DNA from: Selenomonas sp. TAMA-11512
GTDB taxonomy: Bacteria > Bacillota > Negativicutes > Selenomonadales > Selenomonadaceae
Assembly (NCBI RefSeq): GCF_037076525.1
Contig: NZ_AP029018.1
Coordinates: forward strand, 1,947,001 to 2,011,000
Direction: 5' to 3'
Length of the DNA stretch: 64,000 nt
Position numbers and translations under genes: made by a program. The notes below the pieces were generated by a model, which did not search any database, was not told where the DNA came from, and worked only from the letters and a program-made list of their open reading frames with translations. This document shows, piece after piece, positions 34,149 to 45,000 of this stretch (position 1 is its first letter; the number at the start of each line of letters is the position of its first letter).

Positions 34149-35918
34149 ATGAAACACAGAGTTTCGGACGCACGAAAGTGCAGCCCCCTACCCTTTGTTG
34201 TCGGGTTCACTTTGCTTGGAGCGGCGTATGCTCCTCTTTGCGCGGAAGCCGGAACGAGCTTGAACGCATCCGGCGAGGAACAGTCCGCCATGATGCGCGC
34301 GGCTGCGGGTGAAGCGCCGATGATGCGCACAAGCGCTGCCGATGTGCCGGCGACCGTCGGCACGGAGGAAGACTTTCCCTCCGCCGGACGAGCGGACGTG
34401 GAAAGCATCGCCGCAGAACAAATAGAGGAAGAAGCCATCTTCGTTCACGCCTACACGTTTTCCGGCGAGAATCCCGTGACGGACACGGAGCTTCGCAAGC
34501 TGCTCCAAGAGCACACGCGCAAGTATGCGACACTCGCCGACCTCGAGTCACAGACGGCGGAAGTCACAAAGTACCTGCGCTCCAAAGGCTATTTTGTCGC
34601 CTTTGCTTATCTGGCGCCGCAGTCGTTTGCGGAAGGCGTTGTGGATTTCACCATTGTGCCGGGCCATTACGACAAAATCATTATAAATAATCATTCTTAC
34701 TTAAAAGAGAATGCCATTCGTCGTGAAATAGGAATCGCCGCCGGTGATCTCATAAAGAAGAATCCTCTAAATCGCGGCATCTGGCTGACGAACGATCTCT
34801 CCCGCGTCGAGGCGCGCACGCAGATCAAGGCGGGCAGTCGTCAAGGCACGTCGGACATGGTCGTCGACGTGCAGAACAAGGGCAATCGCATGTGGGGCTA
34901 CGTCGGTGTCGACAACGGCGGCTACCGCTATACAGGCCGTTACCAGTACAGTGCCTTCTTCAACTACGCAAGTCCCTTCCGCGAGGGCGATCTCCTCTCT
35001 CTCGGCGGTATCGTGTCAAACGACGGCATGTGGTCCGGCTCGGCCTCCTACTCGACGCCGATCATCCATCAGGGCGAGCGCATCGGCATCAGCTACGCGC
35101 GTTCGCACTACACACTGGGCGGCGCCTTTTCCATGCTCGACTATACGGGCACGTCGGAGACCCTGAGTCTCTGGTGGCAGCACAATTTTCAAAGAAGCCG
35201 CAGCTTCAACCTGTACGGTACCATTCGCTTCGACATGAAGGATCTCAACGACGAGGCGAAGCGAATGGATTACAAAAACCCGAAAAGCACGAATAATTGG
35301 GTCGTCGGCATAAACGGAGACAGCCTCGATCAAGTCTGGGGCGGCGGACGCAGCACGTTCTCACTCAACTACACGCGCGGCAACCTCTCGATCGACGATC
35401 GGCTGCAGCGTGAATACGACGCCATGACGACAAAGACGGCAGGCCGCTTCGGCAAGTGGAATCTCCATCTTACGCGCCTGCAGAATATAGGCGACCGTCT
35501 GGCTCTCTACCTGAGCTATGACCGCCAATGGGCGACGAAGAACCTCGACGCCTCGGAGAAGTTCTCGCTCGGAGGTCCGTACGGCGTACGCGCCTACCCT
35601 GTCGGAGAGGCGTCGGGTGACGACGGCTGGCGCTGGACGACGGAGCTCCGCTGGAATCTGCCGACGCGTGAGGGCGATGAAAACATCTGGCAGCTCATTG
35701 CCTTTGTCGACGGCGGTCATGTAAAGTTTTACCACGATCCTTACGACCGGGGAAAGGCGGGCCGCGGCCTTTACGGCGCCGGCATCGGCGTGAACTGGAG
35801 CAACGAATCGAACTGGGTCGCGCACCTGCACTACGCATGGAAGATCGGCCACGAAAAGGCGCTTTCCGACACGGATCGAAACGGCAGATTCTGGTTCCAG
35901 CTTTACAAGTTTTTCTAG
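34149..35918 (+). CDS. Two-partner secretion outer-membrane transporter (TpsB)
   Basis: 589 residues. After a signal peptide (about residues 1-34) and an unusual Ala/Met-rich stretch comes a POTRA region (AIFVHAYTFSGENPVTDTEL onwards; DFTIVPGHYDKIIINNHS) and a C-terminal 16-strand barrel. The conserved Omp85/TpsB motif is visible as GGPYGVRAYPVGEASGDDGW. The last residue is aromatic (KFF), as expected for barrel insertion. It exports the adjacent TpsA. The presence of an outer-membrane Omp85 protein supports a diderm host. Its stop codon touches a deleted MITE copy. Confidence 0.93.
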   Translation: MKHRVSDARKCSPLPFVVGFTLLGAAYAPLCAEAGTSLNASGEEQSAMMRAAAGEAPMMRTSAADVPATVGTEEDFPSAGRADVESIAAEQIEEEAIFVHAYTFSGENPVTDTELRKLLQEHTRKYATLADLESQTAEVTKYLRSKGYFVAFAYLAPQSFAEGVVDFTIVPGHYDKIIINNHSYLKENAIRREIGIAAGDLIKKNPLNRGIWLTNDLSRVEARTQIKAGSRQGTSDMVVDVQNKGNRMWGYVGVDNGGYRYTGRYQYSAFFNYASPFREGDLLSLGGIVSNDGMWSGSASYSTPIIHQGERIGISYARSHYTLGGAFSMLDYTGTSETLSLWWQHNFQRSRSFNLYGTIRFDMKDLNDEAKRMDYKNPKSTNNWVVGINGDSLDQVWGGGRSTFSLNYTRGNLSIDDRLQREYDAMTTKTAGRFGKWNLHLTRLQNIGDRLALYLSYDRQWATKNLDASEKFSLGGPYGVRAYPVGEASGDDGWRWTTELRWNLPTREGDENIWQLIAFVDGGHVKFYHDPYDRGKAGRGLYGAGIGVNWSNESNWVAHLHYAWKIGHEKALSDTDRNGRFWFQLYKFF

Positions 35919-35990
35919 GGAATCGCTGATAAGAAGTGCGGGCAAAAAGATGTGCCGAGATGATCGGGCTGCATTTATCAGTGCTTCCAT
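35914..35990. repeat. MITE-like element, about 75-bp internally deleted copy
   Basis: Begins TAGGGAATCGCTGATAA and ends GCATTTATCAGTGCTTCC. Read inverted, the first 55 bases match the left part of the full copies and then jump to the right terminal repeat. The element's first three bases serve as the tpsB stop codon. Confidence 0.8.
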
Positions 35991-36073
35991 ATAATACATA
36001 TGCATAAAAGCGAGCGGTCGGCATGACCCTCGAGTACGAAATACATTTCACACGATATTAAAGGAGAAATATC

Positions 36074-39000
36074 ATGCGCTTCACGAAAAAATACAAACGT
36101 GCGAAGAGCGAGCACGGCTCAACCGATCCCTTCCTGCTGCGCTTGCGGGAAAATGTGCGCCGCGCCCTTGTGACCGGTGCGGGAGCGATGGCTGCCGGCG
36201 CCGTACTCGTGAGCACGAGCGGAGCCGTCTACGCGCTGCCGCAGGGCGGCGAGGTCGCGGCGGGCTCGGCGCAAATCGCCGCGTCGCAGGCGGAGATGTC
36301 CATCCATCAGACTTCGCAGAACGCCGTCATCAACTGGAACAGCTTCAGCATCGCGGCGGGCGAGCGCGTAGACATATTACAGCCGAATGCACAGGCGGCG
36401 CTTTTGAACCGCGTCCTCGGCAGCAGCCCGTCCGAAATCTTCGGCGTCCTGCAGGCGAACGGACGCGTCTTCCTCGTCAACCCCGCCGGCGTCTTTTTCG
36501 CGCCGGGCGCGCAGGTCGACGCAGGCGCTCTCGTCGCCTCGACAATGAACATCACAAACGCCGACTTCATGGCGGGCAGATACGCCTTCATCAGCACACC
36601 GCAGGACGGCAGCGTCATCAACCGGGGCGAGCTCCGCGCGAAGGAAGCGGGCGCCATCGCACTCCTCGGCAAGGACGTCGTCAATGAGGGCGTCATCGTC
36701 GCCAAGAAGGGCACGGTGACACTCGCGGCAGGCGGCGAGGTCTCTCTCGACTTCAGCGGCGACGGCAGAGTGGAGGTCGTGCCGTCGAAGGCTGCCGTCG
36801 AGCAGGCAGTCACGAACAGAGGTCTCGTCGAAGCCGACGGAGGCCTTGTCTTCATGTCCGCGGCAACGGGCGATGCCCTGACGTCTTCCGCCGTCAATCA
36901 GGAGGGCATTGTACGCGCAGGAAGTCTCGGCGGAGCAAAGGGCGTAATCCGCATGACGGCGAACGATGTGCGTCTTGCGGCGGGCAGTGTGACGGACGCG
37001 AGCGGCGCTTCGGGCGGCACGGTCGAGATCGGCGGCGGCTGGCAGGGCTCGGGCGATCTCTCGCACGCGCAGAACGTCACCATTGACCGCGGCGCGGCTG
37101 TGCGTGCCGATGCGGTGCAGACAGGCGGCGCGGGCGGCACGGTCGCCGTATGGTCGGACGGCATGACGAAGTTCTCGGGCGAGATCACGGCACGCGGCAA
37201 TGGCACGGGCACGGGCGGGGCGGTTGAGACATCAGGCGCGAAGGTGCAGATTACGGGACGCGTCGACGCTTCATCATCAGCGGGCAAGAGCGGAGAGTGG
37301 CTCATCGACCCGGGCGATGTCATCATCAAGAACCTCACGGGCACCGAAACGGCGTCGGACACGCTCATCGATGTGCAGAGTGTCAAGAACACGTTGAACG
37401 GCGGCACGTCGACGACGGTGCAGACGACAGCCGGAAATAACGATTACAGCCTGACCGTGCAGGATGCCATACAGAAGACGGCGGGCGGCGATGCGACGCT
37501 GACCTTGAAGGCGACGGGCAGCATCGCCGTCAATGCGGACATCACGTCGACGGCGGGCAAGCTCAACGTCGATATCATTTCCGATGCGAATCATCTCAGC
37601 GGCGGCAACATCAGCGTTGCAAACGGCGTGCAGCTCAAGACGCTTGGCGGCGATCTCAAGATGCGCGGCGAGCTCACGAAAAACGGCGTCGGCTTTGCAA
37701 ACTCGCCAAATGCGGGCACGTCGGGCATCGATTTGGGCAGTGCCATGATCGACACGCGCGTCAGTAACACTCCCGGTTCTGTCGGCGGAAACGTCTACAT
37801 GGCGGGCAGCACGACGACAGCGGACGCGGGCGTCAAGCTTGCAGGAACGCAGATCGATACGGGCACGGGCAAGGTCACGCTGATCGGCAACTCGTCGGGC
37901 GGCGGCAAGGGTATCTCCGTTGACAGTGCGTCCCGGATCAATACGCGAAGCGTCGAGCTGCGCACGGATTCCATCGACCTCGCGGGCACGATTGCGGGCG
38001 GCGGCGACGCGGCGGGTTCGGCAAAGGTTTGGACCCTCTCAGACGACACGACCGTCAATTTCGGCACGGGTTCGGGCGGACTTGATCTCGCGGGCGATAC
38101 ATTCACAAGCACGGGAAAGATCAGGAATTTCTACAAGAACACAGTCGGTGATGCCGCGCAGAAGGCGAATGTCATCGCCAATGGCGTGACAGCGGATCAA
38201 GATTTGGCAATCCATACGGGCGCGGGAAAACTGACCGTCAGCGGCGCGGTGAATGTCGCAGCGGGTCATGCGCTGACGCTCGGTTCGAAAAATATGATGG
38301 AGGGGGCAGGCGTCCTCACATCGGATGCCCTTGTGCTCGACGCGGCGGATGCGACCGTAAACCTCTCGGGCACGCATGCCCTCGGCAAACTCGACGGTGC
38401 GGCAAAGGGGCTGACGCTCAAAAACGGCACGAATCTCAAGATCGGTGAAGATACCGGCCTTGTGACAACAAGCGACGGCACGGATCTCGACGTCGCAGGC
38501 AATCTGACCGTCGGCGCGCGCGGCATAACGAACGGCGCGGGCGCGATGAAGCTCAAGGCGAGCGGCACGCTCACGCTCGACGCAAATGCCGAGGTCAAGT
38601 CAACGGGCGCATCAGCGACCACACTCGAGGCGGCTGCCGTCACCTTCGACACGGACAGCAAGGTTTCTACCGCCGGCGGCACAATCAGCGTCAAAACGGA
38701 TGCGCTGACGATTCCCACGGGAGCGCAGGGAACTCTTTCGAGTGCGAACGGCAAGGTCACGGTCGAAACCAGAAGTGCGGGCAAGACGATTGCCGTCGGC
38801 TCTTCGAGTGCTGCCGATCTCACCTTGACGAACCTTGACTTCATCAGCTCGGGCACGGGCGAAATCCATCTCGGCAACGTGAATACAGGCGCGGTCGAAA
38901 TCGGCGACGCCGACGTCAAATCGCCGCTGACGGTCGAATCCGGCGCAGCCGTCAAGTTCACGGGAACGCTCACGAACACAAACGGCAAAAACACGACGTT

Positions 39001-42000
39001 CAAGGCATCTGCCGTCGACTTCGGCACGGGCGCAAACCTCGCGGCGGGCGCGGGTACGATGACGATGGTGACGGACGCGATCACGAACTGGAACAATGTG
39101 ACGTTTGCCGACACGAACGGCGCGGGCACGTTTGCCGTCAAGCCGAAGACGGCGGGCAATTTCACCGTCGGCGGCACGAGTGGCCTTGTGACGGATGCCG
39201 GCTTTGCAAAGCTCAAGGCGGGCAACTTCCATAACGTCGTTATCGGGACTAAGGATAATGCGGGTACGGCAACGATTGCGGGCATTGCGAGCGGCAATCT
39301 GCCGACGTATACGAGCATCCTGACGAACGGCGCACTCTCCATTACGGGTGCGATACAGGGGGCGGCGGGTGATACGCTTGCCTTGTACGGCGACGGGCTC
39401 ACGCAGTCGGCACCGATCGAGGTCGGCAATCTGCTCCTCCTCGGCAAGGGATCTATGGATCTCAGCACGCAGGCGAATGAGATTAAAAACATTGCCGCTG
39501 ATATGACGGAGGGCAGTCTCAAACTCAAGAATCACACGCACATGAAAGTCGCCGTAGTCGAGGACCGCACGGTAAATCCTGCGAAGAATGTCGACGGTCT
39601 CAAGACGAAGTCGACCGATATCAAGATGGCGGCGGGACAAAAGCTTACTGTCGAGGGTGCGCTGAAATCTACGGACGACACGAAGATCGAAGCCGACGCT
39701 CTCGACCTTGGAAACAACAAGGTCAACGTCGGCAAGAAACTCACGCTCGAAAAGGCGGACAAGACACAGACGATCAACGTCGGCACCGGCGCGAACGATT
39801 GGAACATCAACAATGCGAACTACGGCGAGATCAAGATCGGCGACAGCGCGCAGACGGGCGACATCATCATCAAGGGCGCGACGTTCAAGAATCCGTCCGA
39901 CATCGAGACGCAGGGTAATGTAAAACTCACAGGCGCGTCGAAGGCGGGCGCGGACGGCAAGTCCGACATGAAGATCAAGGCGAACACGGCGGAGCTTCCG
40001 ACAGCAAGCGATACGCTCGCAGTCAAGAATCTGACGCTCGACCTCTCGGGCGGGCTTGACCTCGGTCTTGGCAAGATTCTCGGACAGAAGGACGGAAAGG
40101 TCAATGTGAGCGGCGTCCCGTCGGGCAAGGATATCTATATCAAGGACGACGCCCTCGGTGTGCCGACTAACGGCTACCGCATTTCCTACCGCACGATCAA
40201 TGACGCGCTGGACGGCTTCGGCGGCTTCGACGTCGCGGGCGATCAACACCTCTACTTCTACGGCGGCACGGTCAACAAGTCCATCAACGCGGCGGGCAAG
40301 CTCGGCGTCGAGGTGCGCGACAATGTCACCATTACGGGCGAGGGCACAAAGCTCACCGTCGGTTCCGACCCGTCCGCAGGTACACCCGATACGGAGATTA
40401 CAGGCGGCTTTACCGTCAAGCAGGGAAAGAGCGTCACCGTCAAGGGCAAGGGAGCGGGCATAAGTGTCAATACAGCACAGGCGATTGATCTTGAAAATAA
40501 TGCGGCGTTCAAAGTCGAGGGCGACGAGGCGAATGTTCGCCTGCAGTCGCGCGGCGACAAGGTCATTTTCGGCAGTGATGCCGCACTGACGATTTCCGGC
40601 GGTAAATCGGACGTGAAGGTGACTGGCACGGCGCTCGACCTAGGTGCGCGTGCGAAGATTGACCTCGGCAATGACAGCGCGGGCTATCTTGCCCTCGATG
40701 TCGATACGCTCAATGAGACTGCAGGTGAGGACAATACGACGAACATCACGGGCAAGGGCAGACTCGACCTTGCGCCGCGCACAACGGGTAGAGCCATGAC
40801 CGTTGACAACAATACGGCGGGCGCGGGGCTGCACATCACGGGCGACCAGCTCAACGGCAAGCTCTTCGGCAGCGACTTCGGTGCTCTAAGCCTCGGCAAC
40901 GAGGCGACGGGCGATGTCACAATCGACGGCATTACGGCGAACAACAGCGTGACGATCCGCTCGAAGGACACGAACAAGATCACAATCGGTACTGGCGGCT
41001 TGACGGTCGGCACTGACCGCCGCGTGACGCTCAAGACCGGATCGGTCGAGAACTCGGGTGGTGCGGGCGTTATGAACATTGGCGCGGGCAGCGCGCTGAA
41101 TCTCTATACGAACAGCATCACGAATCTCGTCGCGAACGGGAGCAGTCCGTCCGTCACGGGCACGGGTACGCTCGGCATCGGCACATACAACGGTACGAAG
41201 AGCATTGGCCTCGGCGACGGTGCCGCGGGTGATCTTCAGCTGACGAACAATAAATTTACGTCCGTGTTCGGTTCCGGCTTCTCGCATTACGCCATCGGCA
41301 ACGGAGATCAGAGCATCATCAACGTCGCGGGCTCTTCCCTCGGCAAGGACGTAACCCTCCAAGCAAATAACATCAACTTCGCCGGCGATATGACGCTCGC
41401 GCCGGGCAAGACTCTCGTCGTCAACGCCAAGACGGCGGCGAACCAGACGACGGGCAAGATCAAGGCATCGAATCTCGCCGCGCTCGGCGGCAATATCGCA
41501 CTTGAAAAGGATAACGAAATCGATACACTTGCAGCAGACGCACTCTCCGTCAGGGTGAAGTCGGATGCGCTGACCATCGGGCAGATTACAACGCCCGAAG
41601 GCGCACCCGTCGCTTCGCGTACGATCAAGGGTGTCAAATCCGGCGAAGCCGGCGGCACGGCGGGCGATATCGTGCTGTCCGCCGACAGCATGACGTTCAG
41701 CGAAGCCGTTGCGGGCAAGGGCAATCTGACCTTGCAGCAGGCGAATGCCGCGACGAATCTGAACGTCGGCACGACGGGCACGGGACTGAACCTGCCCGCA
41801 AACCTCTTCGGCGGCAATAAGATCAAGGACGGCTTCAAGCACGTCTATCTCGGCAGCGAAGATGCGACGGGCGCGACGAAGGTCGGCGGCAATCTGAACT
41901 TCGTTGACCCGACGACGATCCGCTCAGGGAAAACGGCAGGCTCGATGACGGTCGACGGCTCGGCGAAGATTGCGACGAACGGCAACGACTTTGCGCTTGA

Positions 42001-45000
42001 GTCGAAGGATCTGACGACGGCAACGGGCAGCGAGGTCGATACGGGCACGGGCAATCTCACGCTCAAGACTGACAAGATCGACCTCAACGGCAAGATGAAG
42101 GGCAAGAAAGCGCTCAATATCCTGCCGATCTCGAACAACCGCGATATTCGTCTTGGTGCGAATGATTCCAATAGCCTCTCCCTGCTCGACCGCTATTTCA
42201 ACGGCAATAACCGCACGTTCTGGGAGTACGAGATCATCAACATCGGCGACCGTGGGGGTGGCGGCAGGCTCTACCAGAGCGGCTATATCGATATGCCGTT
42301 CACCGTCAACATTCAGCAGGCGGTCACGAATACATCGGGCGGTGTCGATATCTCCGGTACAATCAACACGAATGGTCGAGATTATTCTGTCGCCAGCAAT
42401 ACCGTCAACCTCAACAACGCTACGATTTCGGCGGATGGAGTAAATGGAAACCATGGAAACGTCGCCATTCAGGCAGATACACTCAACCATACGGGCAGCA
42501 AAATCACAGGTCATGGCGATGTATCCTTCGATACCTATACGCCGGGCAAGACCATCAACTTCGGCACACCCGGTTCAGGCGGTTCTGCCTCAGATCTCAC
42601 GCTGGCGTCCGACATCTTCAGCGGCACGGGGCTGTTGCAGAAAAATCCCGATGGCAGGGGCTTCCGCAAGATCCGCATCGGCGGTGACAATGCGGGCAAT
42701 GTCTCCGTCGGCAACGTCGATCTGCCCGAGGGGCTTGCGGATGCCGTCTCCATCAAGACGGGCGGCAGCGTGACCTCGACGGGCGTGCTGAAATCCGTGC
42801 CGACCCTTGAGATCGAGGCGAACACCGTGAACCTCACGGGGCCTAACGAGATCCGGAATCTCGGCAATATCACGTCCGCGGCGGGTGTTTCTGTCGAAAC
42901 GAAGGGCGGCACGACCGTCACAGGCAAGATTACGGGTACGAACGCGCCGATCAACATCACGAACAAGGACGGCGGCAATGTCACGATCGCACCGGGCGGG
43001 CAGATCGTCGGCACGGGTACATCCGATGTCGTCATCGAGGCACAGGGCGGCGCGTTCAAGAACAAGGGCGGCGCAAACGCCATCAAGACAGATCCCGGAC
43101 AGCGCTATATCGTGCACACGGAGGATTCCATCGACAATGAGCTGAACGGCCTTGTATTCGAATTCCGCCGCTACGGTACGGATTACACGCAGCGCGGCTC
43201 GATCACGATTCCTGCGGGCAAGAACGCCCTGTTCTACAAGTATCAGCCGGAGCTGAAGCTGTATTCAACGCGTGCTTACGGCGATGAGAACTCTGCGTTC
43301 TTCAATGATGGTTCAGGCTTCCACATCGTTGACGACGGCAATGCGAAGCGCCGTCAGCTTGATGCGGCGGAGATTCAGGTGATTTATGATAAGCGTGCGG
43401 AATCGGACAGCCATTCCTTTGGCGCGGGTGTGAGCAAGACGACGAACGTCAACGCGGATATTACTTCCGCGACGGGTGAAATCACGCAAGCGAATACGGA
43501 TACGGCAATCCGTTCGGGCGCACCTACCTACGGCACGAATGCGTCGAATACTAACGAAAAGATTACATTTGCAGAAAAATACAATTCGCTCAACTATAAG
43601 GTCACGGTCGACTACCGCATCGTGCCGCGCAAGGTCACGGTCACGGGCAAAACGGAGACGGTCGACTACAGTGGCAATCCCCACAACTACACGGGATTGA
43701 ACGGCGTCACGTTCACGAACTTCGCGAACGGTCAGACGGCAACGACGGCGGGCATTTCGGGGTCTGTTTCCTACACCCCGATTGCGGATGCAACAAAGAC
43801 CTCCGGCTTTGCACAGAACGCGATTCATGCAGGGCAGTATGATGTCGGCATCGCGGGCAGCAATCTCACGGCAAACAACTATGTCTTTGACTACAAGCCA
43901 GGAAAACTTACAATCAAACCGCGCGATATTCACTTCACCGCGCCGAGCGGTACGCGTATCTACGGTGCGGCAAACAACAGCGTAGCCATCCCGTCGCCCA
44001 CCTATACGGGAACACTCGGGGCGGGTGACAGCTTTGCGAACTATACGGTATCTGCGGTCGATGGCGGCGGTCATGCCGTTACAGAGCGTACGGGCGTCGG
44101 CAGCTATACAATGCGCGTCGAGGGCGCGGCGCTTGCGCCGGGCAGCCGCGGCTACGCCTCGGACTACAACATCACATCGGCTGACGGTACGCTGACGATC
44201 ACGCCGCGCGATCTCTACATCACGGCGGGTGATAAACAGCGCGCCTACGGTGCGGACAACGGCACAGCGAGCTATGTGAACGGCACGCGCCTCGTCAATG
44301 TTCGTCCGACGGATGCGGTAAGCGGTCTTGTGAACGGTGACGCAGTTTCTTCGATTACAGAGACGATCGACCCAACGGCAACGACAACGACGAACGCGAG
44401 CACGGGCGGGCTTTGGACGCACGCTTCTGCCGCACAGTTCGGTTCGGGGACGGACACGAACTATACGATTCACTACATCGACGGACACTTTACCATTGTG
44501 CCGCGCGATGTGCTCATTACGGCGGGCAGTGCCTCCCGTGACTACGGCGCGCCGAATCCCGTTGTGACTGCGTACACCGTGGAGCGCGGCGATCATACGT
44601 CGTGGCGCGGACTGCTCGCAGGCGATGACATCAGCGGCGTGCAGCTGTACTATGCGCCGAACATCAATGCATCGACGCCGGGCGGTGTCTACGGATCGGC
44701 AATCCACGTCGACCCGACCAGTGTCGTCTATACGGGAGGGACGAATCTCAGCAACTATCGCTTCCGCTACGCGCCCGGGACGCTGACAATCCGAGGAAGT
44801 GCTCTTCGTCAGCCCCTGCCGCAAGGAGGCACAACCGCACTTACAGCGAGTACCGTCGCCTCACAGATCATGTCGAGCATGACGGGCGGACAGGCAGGCG
44901 GCACCGGCGGTTCGAGCGCAGGTGTCTCGAATGTCGGCAGCGGCTCGAACACGGGCATTGCCGCGGGTACCTCATCTTCCGCGCAGCCGTACAATGCCGT

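Noticed and set aside
38266-40249. Long minus-strand open frames of 420 and 545 codons inside tpsA
   Set aside because: They are shadows of tpsA's GC-rich repetitive codons: no ribosome sites, low-complexity Arg/Ala/Val composition, no recognisable family.
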